DNA from: Shouchella xiaoxiensis
Lineage (GTDB): Bacteria > Bacillota > Bacilli > Bacillales > Bacillaceae_D
Direction of reading: 5' to 3'
Assembly: GCF_016907895.1 (NCBI RefSeq)
Contig: NZ_JAFBCV010000003.1
Location: forward strand, 1-64,000
DNA: 64,000 nt
Part shown: positions 23,376-32,387 of the stretch, piece by piece
Position numbering within the stretch: position 1 is the stretch's first letter
Layout of the letters: each line of letters opens with the position of its first letter
The notes under the pieces: generated by a model
What the model was told of the DNA's origin: nothing
Databases searched by the model: none
The model's input: only the letters and a program-made list of their open reading frames with translations
Position numbers and translations under genes: made by a program

Positions 23376-25661
23376 ATGGGGAATGTCAAAAGTTCATCAC
23401 TTGGTTATCCGAGAATCGGAGAAAAGCGAGAGTGGAAAAAGAACCTAGAACAATTGTGGGCAGGAGAACAGACAGAAGAAGCTTTTTTAGCTAAACAAAA
23501 ACAATTACGTTTATCTTACTTACAGACGCAAGTGGAGGCAGGCTTGGATTATGTTCCTGTTGGCGATTTTAGTGATTATGATCATGTGCTAGATACGGCT
23601 GTGTCGTTCGGTCTTGTACCTGACCGCTTTGCTTACAATGGTGGAAAAGTAAGTGTCTCTACGTATTTTGAAATTGCTAGAGGGGCTAAAAACGCGGTTG
23701 CAGCAGAAATGACGAAGTGGTTTAACACAAACTATCACTATATTGTTCCGGAATTAAATGCAAGAGAACCGCAGCTTGTGCACAATCGTTGGTTAGAACT
23801 ATTTGAAGAAGCGAAATCAGAACTTGGTGTGACCGGTAAACCAGTGATTTTGGGACCAATTACTTTTGTTAAGCTTGCAAAACAGTATGGAAAAAAAACG
23901 CTGGCAGAACATGTTCAGAAATTGCTTCCTCTTTATGGAAAAGTATTTGACCAGCTTACTGATGCGGGCGCAACCTTGATACAAGTTGATGAACCCGTAT
24001 TAACTGGTGACGTAACAGAAGCAGATTGGCTTCTATTTGAAGAAGTATATCGCTATTTTGAAGAGAACCACGCTTCTGCTAATTTACTCTTGCAAACCTA
24101 CTTTGAAGCTGTAACTGATTTCAGCCGTTTTCTCAATTTACCGACAGCAGGAGCTGGTATTGATTGTGTAGCGGCGAATCAGAAAGGAATTGAACAGTTG
24201 CAAAAGATAGCGATTCCTGAAAATAAGATAATCGCATTAGGCATTCTTGATGGTCGCAATATTTGGAGAAGTGATTTGGTTCAGCTTTTTAAAACGGTGA
24301 ACAACGTTCAGTCAACATTAAATGAAGAGAATGGGCAAACTCTTATTCTTCAACCATCATGCAGCTTGCTACATGTTCCTGTATCGTTGAAGCATGAAAC
24401 AAAAATTTTCCCCGAATTAAAAGATGCACTAGCATTTGCTAATGAAAAACTAGTTGAGCTCGATCAATTAAAAGAAGTGATAAATGGAAATGTAAACGAA
24501 GCTGTACTCAAAGAAAGCATTCAAGCTGTCGAAGGATTAAATCAATCAAGCAGCAGAAATAACGAAGGAGTTCAGGCGCTACTGCATGAAAGAAAACAAG
24601 AGGACTCAAAACGATCGGTCAACGCGCAAGCAAGATTTGACTTACAAAAAGAAAAGTTGAAACTTCCATTATTGCCGACAACAACAATCGGAAGTTTTCC
24701 GCAAACAAAAGAAGTACGGAAACAGCGACTTTTGTGGAGAAAAGGGGAGCTGTCAAATGAAGCCTATTCTCAATACATCAATGCTGAAATTGAACGGTGG
24801 ATTCAGATTCAAGAAAAGATTGGCCTAGATGTACTTGTGCATGGTGAGTTTGAACGGACAGATATGGTTGAATTTTTTGGAGAAAAACTAGCTGGCTTTC
24901 AATTCAGTACGAACGGTTGGGTTCAGTCGTATGGATCAAGATGTGTAAAACCACCTATTATTTATGGAGATGTGGCATTTCAAGAAGAAATGACAGTAAA
25001 AGAAACCGTTTTTGCGCAATCAAAAACAGAAAAACCTGTCAAAGGAATGTTAACGGGACCCGTTACCATCTATAATTGGTCGTTCCCACGAACCGATTTA
25101 GCAGAGGAAGATGTTGTTAATCAAATTGCCCTGGCGTTGGAAAAGGAAGTCTTGGCTCTTGAGAAGGCTGGTATCGGCGTTATCCAGGTTGATGAGCCAG
25201 CATTAAGAGAAGGATTACCTTTGAAAAAAGACGATTGGAAAGCGTATTTAGATCAATCTGTAAAAGCATTTCAATTATCGGTGAAATCGGTTCAGGCGGA
25301 GACACAAATTCATACGCATATGTGTTATTCTGATTTTCAGGACATAATTGAATCAATTGATGCACTTGATGCAGATGTTATATCTATTGAGATGTCACGA
25401 AGTCATGGTGAGCTTATTTCCTCGTTTGAGCATTACACGTATGACAAAGGCATTGGTCTCGGGGTTTATGATATACACAGTCCGAGAGTGCCGAGCGAGG
25501 AAGAGATGATTCAAAACATCCAACGTGCTTTAAAAGTACTTGATCAGAAACGATTCTGGGTAAACCCGGACTGTGGCTTAAAAACAAGGCAAGAACCTGA
25601 AACGGTCGCTGCCCTCGAAGCGATGGTACGGGCAACTACTAAAGTTCGACACACGATTTAA
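23376..25661 (+). CDS. metE: cobalamin-independent methionine synthase
   Basis: 761 residues, the normal MetE length. It transfers methyl from 5-methyltetrahydropteroyl-triglutamate to homocysteine. The N-terminal domain begins SSLGYPRIGEKREWK. The C-terminal catalytic domain carries LPTTTIGSFPQTKEVR, the zinc ligands in HTHMCYSDF and in the late NPDCGLKTR, and IQVDEPALREG. ATG 23376 is chosen because GAAGGAGTG precedes it and because an upstream in-frame start at 23271 would place codons inside the riboswitch terminator. Transcription passes two riboswitches in series, so expression needs low SAM and low adenosylcobalamin. Confidence 0.96.
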   Translation: MGNVKSSSLGYPRIGEKREWKKNLEQLWAGEQTEEAFLAKQKQLRLSYLQTQVEAGLDYVPVGDFSDYDHVLDTAVSFGLVPDRFAYNGGKVSVSTYFEIARGAKNAVAAEMTKWFNTNYHYIVPELNAREPQLVHNRWLELFEEAKSELGVTGKPVILGPITFVKLAKQYGKKTLAEHVQKLLPLYGKVFDQLTDAGATLIQVDEPVLTGDVTEADWLLFEEVYRYFEENHASANLLLQTYFEAVTDFSRFLNLPTAGAGIDCVAANQKGIEQLQKIAIPENKIIALGILDGRNIWRSDLVQLFKTVNNVQSTLNEENGQTLILQPSCSLLHVPVSLKHETKIFPELKDALAFANEKLVELDQLKEVINGNVNEAVLKESIQAVEGLNQSSSRNNEGVQALLHERKQEDSKRSVNAQARFDLQKEKLKLPLLPTTTIGSFPQTKEVRKQRLLWRKGELSNEAYSQYINAEIERWIQIQEKIGLDVLVHGEFERTDMVEFFGEKLAGFQFSTNGWVQSYGSRCVKPPIIYGDVAFQEEMTVKETVFAQSKTEKPVKGMLTGPVTIYNWSFPRTDLAEEDVVNQIALALEKEVLALEKAGIGVIQVDEPALREGLPLKKDDWKAYLDQSVKAFQLSVKSVQAETQIHTHMCYSDFQDIIESIDALDADVISIEMSRSHGELISSFEHYTYDKGIGLGVYDIHSPRVPSEEEMIQNIQRALKVLDQKRFWVNPDCGLKTRQEPETVAALEAMVRATTKVRHTI

Positions 25662-25665
25662 TGAT

Positions 25666-25703
25666 AAAGCCCTAAGGGAATAATTATTCCCTTAGGGCTT
25701 TTT
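25666..25703. terminator. bidirectional terminator between metE and the CstA gene
   Basis: AAAGCCCTAAGGGAA and TTCCCTTAGGGCTTT form a perfect stem with T5 on + and A-rich flank for -. Confidence 0.92.
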
Positions 25704-25718
25704 GTCTGTAAGATCATC

Positions 25719-27347
25719 TTACATATTTAGGTTCGATGAATCCTTTGGTTTATCACGCTTCGTCATGCTTCTAGAACCTTCAAGTCCTAAGAAGACACAC
25801 ATAACAAAGAGGATAAAGGAAATAACAGAGAGCAAGTAGTTGCCGGCGATAAAGTTTGTATAAAGCATAACAAGTAGAGCACTAGTCGTTACAAGGAACA
25901 TAAAAATCATTGGAATTAAAACGAATAGCGCTTTTGATTTTGTTTTTACTAACCAGAGCGTTACCGCAAGGAGAGCAAGTGCACCGAGCATCTGATTGGC
26001 TGCCCCAAACAGTGGCCATACCGTTTGCCAAGTTCCAGACAAAGCAAGCACGGTTGCCCCGACTAGACCAAGAGACGTAGCGATGTGTTTATTCTTAAGA
26101 AAACCGACATTCGTGCTCTCACCAAGCTCAGCGACGGCGTACCTCATTAGCCTTGTAGCAGAATCAAGCGTAGTCATTAGAAAAGCAGAAGCTGCGAGTG
26201 CCGTGAACGTTACGCCTGCAGCAACAGGTAAACCCCATGTACTCATAAAGTTTCCGATACCCACAGAGAACACACTAATTGGGTCATTATGAATTGCCAT
26301 TAATGCTGCAAATTCACCCATTGTTAGGTAAGCAACAGAGCCGATTGCAATGATAGCGACAAATGCTTCAAGGAGCATTGATCCATAAGTGACAAAGCGG
26401 CCATTTTTTTCATTGTCAAGTTGCTTTGATGTAGTTCCGGATGAAACAAGCGAATGAAACCCAGATACAGCTCCACAAGCAATGGTTATAAATAAAATCG
26501 GGAATAGAAACCCAAGTTGTTCATTATAAAAACCTGTAAATGCGGGCATTTGGATCATCGGGCGTGCAATCAGTAAGCCAATAAACGCACCACCGATTAA
26601 AAAATAGAGCATAAATGAATTTAGATAGTCACGTGGTTGAAGCAATAACCAAACAGGTAGAACAGAGGCTAAATAGGCATAAACAATTAAAATCAATGAC
26701 CAAGCAGTTGCACTAAGCTCGAGTGGAAAGGAAAGACCAAACCAGATTGCACCAACCATCGCGATAATGCCTAAGATAGTAGCTGTCACTAAGCCCATTC
26801 TTACTTGGTTAACCAAAACTCCAAACACCATCGCTACTGCAATAAAAAGTAGCGAAGCGGTAGCAGCGCCAGGAAATGAAACAAATGTATTTGCAACAAG
26901 TATAATGAAAACTCCGATAATTAATATTAACGTTGCGATTGAAAAGGAGAGGAACATAAGCTGACCTCGTCTGCCCATATACTCCCGAATAACTTCACCA
27001 ATTGATTTTGCTTTGTGCCGTACCGAAGCTTGCAGAGAAGCATAATCATGAGTCCCACCAACAAAAATACTGCCAATAATAATCCAAAGTACCGCTGGTA
27101 ACCAGCCAAAAACAATTGCAGCAATTGGCCCTGTAATGGGTCCTCCTCCGGCTATCGTTGTAAAATGATGCCCGATTAAAACTGGTGTTTTTGTAGGGAT
27201 GTATTCTTTTCCGTCATAAAGGGTATGTGCTGGTGTTGCACGACTTCCATCAATCTTTAAACGTTTTTCTAAGTATTTTCCGTACGTAAAGTAAGCTAGG
27301 CTAAGGATAGCACCACTTACAAGCATTAATGTCACAAAATTCATCAC
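25719..27347 (-). CDS. CstA-family carbon starvation / pyruvate transporter
   Basis: 542 residues with about 14-16 helices. CstA hallmarks are YGKYLEKRL near the N-terminus, GHHFTTIAGGGPITGPI, GSIFVGGTHDYASL, and CGAVSGFHSLVSSGTTSKQL. Characterised members CstA and BtsT of E. coli import peptides and pyruvate by proton symport. It is shorter than E. coli CstA (~700) and closer to the Gram-positive form. Its ATG overlaps the stop of the upstream unknown gene by one base (TAATG), so the two are translationally coupled. A regulator of the LytTR type is not present nearby. Confidence 0.9.
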   Translation of the reverse strand: MMNFVTLMLVSGAILSLAYFTYGKYLEKRLKIDGSRATPAHTLYDGKEYIPTKTPVLIGHHFTTIAGGGPITGPIAAIVFGWLPAVLWIIIGSIFVGGTHDYASLQASVRHKAKSIGEVIREYMGRRGQLMFLSFSIATLILIIGVFIILVANTFVSFPGAATASLLFIAVAMVFGVLVNQVRMGLVTATILGIIAMVGAIWFGLSFPLELSATAWSLILIVYAYLASVLPVWLLLQPRDYLNSFMLYFLIGGAFIGLLIARPMIQMPAFTGFYNEQLGFLFPILFITIACGAVSGFHSLVSSGTTSKQLDNEKNGRFVTYGSMLLEAFVAIIAIGSVAYLTMGEFAALMAIHNDPISVFSVGIGNFMSTWGLPVAAGVTFTALAASAFLMTTLDSATRLMRYAVAELGESTNVGFLKNKHIATSLGLVGATVLALSGTWQTVWPLFGAANQMLGALALLAVTLWLVKTKSKALFVLIPMIFMFLVTTSALLVMLYTNFIAGNYLLSVISFILFVMCVFLGLEGSRSMTKRDKPKDSSNLNM

Positions 27348-27865
27348 TACACCTCTTTCGTTTTATTTAAAGATTCAATAAACGGTTTAATGAAAGATAG
27401 TCCTTTCCGATTCATATGGATATCCATGGTTTCTAATGGGAGTACAGCAATGTACCGTTCAATCCAACCATACCTACCCCAATTAATAAATGAGACTTTT
27501 CTCGTCCGTTTCGCTTTTTTGATTAAATCAGAATCAGGCGTTCCTTCTAAAAAGAAGAGTCCAATATAAATCGATGATATATGGGATGATTTGGTTGCAC
27601 GATGTCTAGTGATATACAAATCGAGCTCTTCTTTAAAGCGGACAAACTCTTGAACAGACGCTTCTTTCGCTTCATAAAAGAAAAAGAATTGATTGTTCTC
27701 CACGCTCCAAACTTTAATATCCTTAGTCATCATGTAGCGATCGTCTCTTCGTGTGTAATGAGCACTAAAATGTAAAGGTAAAGAACCAATTTGGTCATTC
27801 CCATAAACATCGAACTGATGCTTTAAGACATTCTGAAGTTGATTGACATATTGTTCGGCCCGCAA
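27347..27865 (-). CDS. uncharacterised protein coupled to the CstA gene
   Basis: 172 residues without signal peptide or membrane segment. Basic and aromatic residues are frequent, with VWSVENNQFFFFYEAKEASVQEFVRF and SHISSIYIGLFFLEGTP as the most distinctive stretches. The pattern of strands and helices with YEAKE could suggest a restriction-nuclease-like fold, but no catalytic set was confirmed. The start is TTG 27865 with AAGGCGGTGG six bases before it. The stop overlaps the ATG of the CstA gene, so the proteins are made together. Function is unknown; a soluble partner of the transporter is one possibility. Confidence 0.72.
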   Translation of the reverse strand: MRAEQYVNQLQNVLKHQFDVYGNDQIGSLPLHFSAHYTRRDDRYMMTKDIKVWSVENNQFFFFYEAKEASVQEFVRFKEELDLYITRHRATKSSHISSIYIGLFFLEGTPDSDLIKKAKRTRKVSFINWGRYGWIERYIAVLPLETMDIHMNRKGLSFIKPFIESLNKTKEV

Positions 27866-28039
27866 TTTTTTCCACCGCCTTATTGTTCTCCGATTAAAGT
27901 GAGCAAGTCCTATTATAATCCTGTGTAACTAATAGTTCAATACTTTCTGTCAATTTAACAGACGGAAACGATCACTTGTTTTAAAATAAGAGGAAAGGGA
28001 AAATAACAAACATGTAAAATCGAGAGGAGTCTTTATGAG

Positions 28040-29449
28040 ATGAATGTATTTATAAATGGCGAGTGGGTAGGCGAAGACATAGCTCAAATGGAAGTGACAA
28101 ACCCAGCGAATGGAGAGGTCATTGATCGAGTACCAAAAGGTGGAAAGAAAGAAGCTGCCTTAGCTGTTGATGCAGCTGAACAAGCCTTAGAAGCGTGGGC
28201 CGCATTATCCGCATACGAACGAAGTGAAAGGCTTGAAGCTTGGCATCAGTTAATTCAGGAAAATACAGAAGAACTTGCGCAAACAATGACAAAGGAGCAG
28301 GGAAAATCAATAAAAGAAGCACGTGGTGAAATTGGCTATGCGAACTCATTTATTAAGTGGTATGCCGAAGAGGGAAAGCGTAATTACGGAGATACGATCC
28401 CGGCAACAACTCCTGATAAGCGGATGTTCGTGATCAAGCAACCAGTCGGCGTTGTTGCAGCAATAACACCATGGAATTTTCCGGCAGCAATGATTACGAG
28501 AAAGGTTGCTCCAGCCCTAGCCGTTGGCTGTACTGTCGTAGTAAAACCAGCTTCACAAACGCCTTTAACCGCATTGAAGCTCGCAGAATTAGCAGAAAAA
28601 GCTGAAATACCAAAAGGGGTTTTAAACGTCGTTACAGGTTCTTCAAGTGAGATTTCAAAAGTATGGCAAGAAGACAAACGAGTTAAGAAGCTAACTTTTA
28701 CAGGTTCGACTGATGTTGGGAAATCATTGATGAGTGGTGCATCAGAGACAATGAAAAAAATCTCACTGGAACTTGGTGGGCACGCACCTGTAATCGTGTT
28801 CAAGGAGGCAGATCTTGATCGGGCAGTCGAGGATACTGTGGCTTCGAAATTTCGCAATGGTGGGCAAACGTGCGTGTGCGCAAACCGTATTTATGTGCAT
28901 GAGTCGATTGCAGATGAATTTACGAAGAAAATGAAACAAGCTGTGGAAAAACTTGTTGTTGGAAATGGACTTGATGAAGCTACAGACATTGGACCATTAA
29001 TTAATGAAGATGCAATAAAAAAAGTTGTTCAGCATATAGAAGATGCGCAAGAGAAAGGTGCAACAATTGTTACTGGCGGAACAAGCCATACAGGTTTATT
29101 TATTAATCCGACGATACTAACGAATGTAACCGACGATATGGTATGCATGATTGATGAAACCTTCGGGCCAGTTGCACCGATTGCTACGTTTAAAACAGAA
29201 GATGAGGTTATTAAACGAGCAAATAACTCTATCTTTGGCTTAGCCGCTTATGTGTTTACAAGGGATATTAACCAAGCGATTCGCGCAACGGAAAAGCTTG
29301 ACTATGGAATTGTCGGTTTAAATGATGGTGGTCCTTCTGCTGCGCAAGCGCCATTTGGAGGTTTTAAACAAAGCGGTATTGGCCGTGAAGGGGGTCGAGC
29401 TGGTATGGAAGAATTTCTGGAGACAAAATATGTGTCATTTAAACTATAA
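28040..29449 (+). CDS. gabD: NAD(P)-dependent succinate-semialdehyde dehydrogenase
   Basis: 469-residue aldehyde dehydrogenase, class I SSADH. It oxidises succinate semialdehyde to succinate at the end of GABA degradation. The nucleophile is C278 in GGQTCVCANR, with C280 as the second Cys of the redox-switch pair known in SSADH. The general base E244 lies in SLELGGHAP. TPWNFPAAMITRK and PFGGFKQSGIGREGG are also typical. The binding site is GAGGAG. No GABA transaminase or gab regulator is adjacent, so the physiological substrate is inferred from family only. Confidence 0.88.
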   Translation: MNVFINGEWVGEDIAQMEVTNPANGEVIDRVPKGGKKEAALAVDAAEQALEAWAALSAYERSERLEAWHQLIQENTEELAQTMTKEQGKSIKEARGEIGYANSFIKWYAEEGKRNYGDTIPATTPDKRMFVIKQPVGVVAAITPWNFPAAMITRKVAPALAVGCTVVVKPASQTPLTALKLAELAEKAEIPKGVLNVVTGSSSEISKVWQEDKRVKKLTFTGSTDVGKSLMSGASETMKKISLELGGHAPVIVFKEADLDRAVEDTVASKFRNGGQTCVCANRIYVHESIADEFTKKMKQAVEKLVVGNGLDEATDIGPLINEDAIKKVVQHIEDAQEKGATIVTGGTSHTGLFINPTILTNVTDDMVCMIDETFGPVAPIATFKTEDEVIKRANNSIFGLAAYVFTRDINQAIRATEKLDYGIVGLNDGGPSAAQAPFGGFKQSGIGREGGRAGMEEFLETKYVSFKL

Positions 29450-29458
29450 CTAAAAAAG

Positions 29459-29493
29459 GAACTGGCTAAAGAATTAGCTAGTTCTTCTTTTTC
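29459..29493 (+). terminator. terminator of the aldehyde dehydrogenase gene
   Basis: GAACTGGCTAA-AGAA-TTAGCTAGTTC followed by TTCTTTTTC. Confidence 0.85.
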
Positions 29494-29504
29494 GTAAAAA
29501 AAGA

Positions 29505-29546
29505 TTGCTGGGGATTAAATATTAGTGTACTATTTAAGTAGAACAC
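29505..29546 (+). promoter_or_regulatory. promoter and GntR-type operator of the five-gene ABC operon
   Basis: TTGCTG (29505-29510) and TACTAT (29528-29533) are 17 bases apart. The inverted repeat GTGTACTA (29525-29532) and TAGAACAC (29539-29546), seven of eight matching, overlaps the -10 and the start site. It resembles YtrA-family sites, and such a regulator is encoded third in the operon. Confidence 0.6.
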
Positions 29547-29572
29547 AGATACAGTGTAGAGGAGGAACACAA

Positions 29573-30499
29573 ATGGAGTCTTTTCCATTACAAGTAAAGA
29601 GATTAAATAAATCCTTCGGAAAAGCACATGTCATTAAAGATATGTCGTTTCAACTAAAACGGGGTGAAATTTATGGTTTTCTTGGGCCAAATGGGTCCGG
29701 AAAAACAACAACGATTCGCATGATTGTTTCATTGATAGGTGCAGATTCTGGGGATGTTTTGATTGAGGGAAAATCAATTAAAACGCATCGTCAAGAAGCG
29801 ATTAGCAACATCGGCGCAATTGTTGAAGATCCTGATTTATATGGATACTTGACTGGTAAACAAAATTTGGAGCATTTTGCGCGAATGAGTAAAGGCAATG
29901 TGACAAAGGCGAGAATTAAAGAAGTGACAGAGCTTGTAGAATTAACAGCTGCAATGAATAAAAAGGTAAAAAATTATTCACTTGGTATGAAACAACGACT
30001 CGGCATTGCCGTTTCTTTACTTCATAATCCATCGGTATTGATTTTAGATGAACCAACCAATGGTTTAGACCCAAAAGGAATAAGAGATTTACGAAACTAT
30101 TTACAGAGACTTGCCAAGGAAGATGGCGTCACGTTACTAGTCTCGAGTCACCAACTTAATGAAATTGAAGTCTTATGCGACAGGGCCATTGTCATTAAAA
30201 GTGGTGAAGTGGTTGATGAGGTGTCGATGAGACAACAGCAGGGACAGCCTGATAGCGTCATGAATGTTCGAATTGAAGCTAAACCAGTGGACCAAGCGTT
30301 GGCGATTCTTGCTACTTACGGAAACGCATCGATAACGGAAGGCACAATTCAGCTAGAGCAGCAGAGGTATGAGTCCATCCCAGATATTGTCGAAGCTCTC
30401 GTTACTCAAGGAATTCGTGTTTACGGGACGTCTTACCAAAATAAGCTCGAAGATGCGTACTTCTCTCTTACAGAGGAACAGGAGGTTTCAGCAGGATGA
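29573..30499 (+). CDS. ABC transporter ATP-binding protein (BcrA-like)
   Basis: 308 residues starting at ATG 29573 with GAGGAGGAAC upstream. Walker A GPNGSGKTT, signature YSLGMKQRLGIA, Walker B VLILDEPTNGLDP and the switch His in VSSHQLNEIE are intact. About 80 C-terminal residues form the extra domain of DrrA/BcrA-type exporters. It energises the membrane protein that follows, with which it overlaps by four bases (ATGA). Proteins of this group export bacitracin, lantibiotics or drugs; the substrate here is unknown. Confidence 0.9.
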   Translation: MESFPLQVKRLNKSFGKAHVIKDMSFQLKRGEIYGFLGPNGSGKTTTIRMIVSLIGADSGDVLIEGKSIKTHRQEAISNIGAIVEDPDLYGYLTGKQNLEHFARMSKGNVTKARIKEVTELVELTAAMNKKVKNYSLGMKQRLGIAVSLLHNPSVLILDEPTNGLDPKGIRDLRNYLQRLAKEDGVTLLVSSHQLNEIEVLCDRAIVIKSGEVVDEVSMRQQQGQPDSVMNVRIEAKPVDQALAILATYGNASITEGTIQLEQQRYESIPDIVEALVTQGIRVYGTSYQNKLEDAYFSLTEEQEVSAG

Positions 30500-31257
30500 T
30501 TGGATTACTCTATAATGAATGGTTAAAGTCATGGTACGGCAGAAAAATGTGGCTTTTCTCTCTTGTGATGCTTTTATTTATTGCTGGTGCTGTTGGGATT
30601 GCTTTACTTACTCAAGCAAATACATCAGGTCCACTATTAGCAACAGAGTTTGCAGAACTAAGCGTGTTTGTTTTTCCACTCTTTGTGATGTTATTTGGAG
30701 TCGTTTTGATTGCCGGAGCAATTGCTGGTGAATTTACATCAGGAACAGTTAAACAACTATTGATACGTCCTTCTTCACGATCAACATTGTTATTTACAAA
30801 GTGGTTTGGCAATCTTCTTTTAGCAACAATCAGTTTGTTTTTAATTGTCCTATTAACAACGATACTGGGAATTGTCATTTTTTCCACTGAAGGTCAGTCC
30901 ATTTCAACTCTATTGTCTGATATGCTCATCATGGGAGCCTATCAGTTACCAACGTTAATCTTTTATATGGCACTCGCTACGCTTGTAGCAGTGGTGACTA
31001 AAAGTACTGCACTGACGATTATTATTACGTTTGCACCAATGTTTTTTGGCGGTATCCTCCAGTTATTTATCATGAATTATGATTGGGCTAAGTGGGTTGT
31101 TGTTACCCATGTTGAATTCTTTAGCAATTACCATGAATTCGGTACAACGATAGCGCCATTCGAAAGTATGTGGGCTTCACTTGCTTTTCTAGGTGGTCAT
31201 GTAGTTGTAATTTTACTTGTTGCGCATATTGTTTTCCAAAAGAAAGATGTGCTTTAA
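30496..31257 (+). CDS. ABC-2 type permease (BcrB-like)
   Basis: 253 residues with six hydrophobic segments and a short cytoplasmic N-terminus (MIGLLYNEWLKSWYGRKMW), typical of ABC-2 permeases paired with BcrA-like ATPases. The loop AGAIAGEFTSGTVKQLLIRPSSR after helix 2 is the coupling region. It overlaps the ATPase gene and forms the first of two transporters in this operon. Confidence 0.88.
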   Translation: MIGLLYNEWLKSWYGRKMWLFSLVMLLFIAGAVGIALLTQANTSGPLLATEFAELSVFVFPLFVMLFGVVLIAGAIAGEFTSGTVKQLLIRPSSRSTLLFTKWFGNLLLATISLFLIVLLTTILGIVIFSTEGQSISTLLSDMLIMGAYQLPTLIFYMALATLVAVVTKSTALTIIITFAPMFFGGILQLFIMNYDWAKWVVVTHVEFFSNYHEFGTTIAPFESMWASLAFLGGHVVVILLVAHIVFQKKDVL

Positions 31258-31293
31258 TAGAAGAGTCAGGCGCCCATGCGCCTGGCTTATTGT

Positions 31294-31692
31294 ATGAAGG
31301 AAAGGTGGTGTTCACTTCTGAGTATTCAATTTGATCCAAATAAAGCGATCTATGCTCAAATTGTTGATTATTATTACCAGTTTATTTGCAGTGGTGAACT
31401 AACTCCTGGTGAAAAACTTCCTTCAGTGAGAGAAACAGCACAAACGTTACAAGTGAATCCGAACACAGTTTCTAGAGCCTATCAAGAAATGGACCGGGAT
31501 GAGTTAACGTTTTCAAAGCGAGGGCAAGGTACGTTTGTTACTGAAGATTTAAGAAAGATCACGGCATTAAAAGAGACCCTCGCCAAAGCTCAAGTAGAAG
31601 CATTAATTAGCTATATGAAAAAACTAGGCTACTCAAGCGAAGAAATGATTGATTCCTTGAAGCAGACGGTAAAGGAGATGGATGAGTCTTGA
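31294..31692 (+). CDS. GntR-family regulator, YtrA type
   Basis: About 125-132 residues: an N-terminal winged helix-turn-helix (IYAQIVDYYYQFICSGELTPGEKLPSVRETAQTLQVNPNTVSRAY) and a short helical dimerisation tail without ligand domain, which defines the YtrA subfamily. These regulators repress ABC-transporter operons and respond to envelope stress or antibiotics. The start is uncertain: ATG 31294 has no binding site, while AAAGGTGG at 31301-31308 is well placed for a CTG at 31318, which matches where relatives begin. It is likely to autoregulate through the palindrome at 29525. The next gene overlaps its stop. Confidence 0.85.
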   Translation: MKERWCSLLSIQFDPNKAIYAQIVDYYYQFICSGELTPGEKLPSVRETAQTLQVNPNTVSRAYQEMDRDELTFSKRGQGTFVTEDLRKITALKETLAKAQVEALISYMKKLGYSSEEMIDSLKQTVKEMDES

Positions 31693-32387
31693 ACACACTT
31701 AAAGTAACTGGTTTAAAGAAAAAGTACGGGAGTAATGACGTTTTCACTGACTTATCTGTTCATTTACAACAGAATCGCTTTGTTGTTCTTTTAGGGGCAA
31801 ATGGTTCAGGAAAATCAACTTTCTTACGTCTATGTGCAGGCTTAGCGCCTCAATCAGCAGGGACAATTGAATTAAATGATGCTGAGGAACGGATGAACAG
31901 AGCTCAGCTTTCTAGTTATGTATCTGAGAAAGCAGCATTTGGCTTTAATGATACGGCTGAAGCAATATTAAAATCTCAGTCGGAAATTTCGCCAGACTTT
32001 TATCTGAATAAGGCGATTGAATTTTGTGATGTCGTGGCCGTGCCCATGCAAACGAAATGGAATGTTATGTCTACTGGTCAACGTTACTTACTGTCGCTTA
32101 TTATCGCTATTGCTGAACAAAGACCATTTATTTTTATTGACGAAGTACTGGCAAATTTAGACACCTCAAAAAAAGAAGCGATGCGATCAATACTTACTGA
32201 CTTTCTAGTGGAAGAAGACCGATTTATTTTAATGGCTACCCATGCTTACGAGGATGTAGAAGCATTGGCAGATGGCGTTATTTTTATTGAAAATAAACAA
32301 GCGACTATTATAAACGATTTAGATAAATGGCGTTTTGAACATGGTAAGTCTCTGAAAGATTTATTCGCGGAGGTGGGGAAAAGGTGA
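31689..32387 (+). CDS. ABC transporter ATP-binding protein (YtrB-like)
   Basis: 232 residues. TTG start overlaps the regulator stop (TTGA). Walker A LLGANGSGKST and Walker B FIFIDEVLANLD are present. The signature region reads WNVMSTGQRYLLSL, with STGQ in place of LSGGQ, as seen in YtrB/EcfA-like reduced exporters. The helical region is short. It pairs with the membrane protein at 32384, which it overlaps. Confidence 0.88.
   Translation: MNTLKVTGLKKKYGSNDVFTDLSVHLQQNRFVVLLGANGSGKSTFLRLCAGLAPQSAGTIELNDAEERMNRAQLSSYVSEKAAFGFNDTAEAILKSQSEISPDFYLNKAIEFCDVVAVPMQTKWNVMSTGQRYLLSLIIAIAEQRPFIFIDEVLANLDTSKKEAMRSILTDFLVEEDRFILMATHAYEDVEALADGVIFIENKQATIINDLDKWRFEHGKSLKDLFAEVGKR

Noticed and set aside
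31261-31290. CAGGCGC-CCAT-GCGCCTG hairpin between the first ABC permease and the GntR gene
   Set aside because: A clear stem but with no T-run and inside a coupled operon; may tune expression, yet nothing supports a terminator call.
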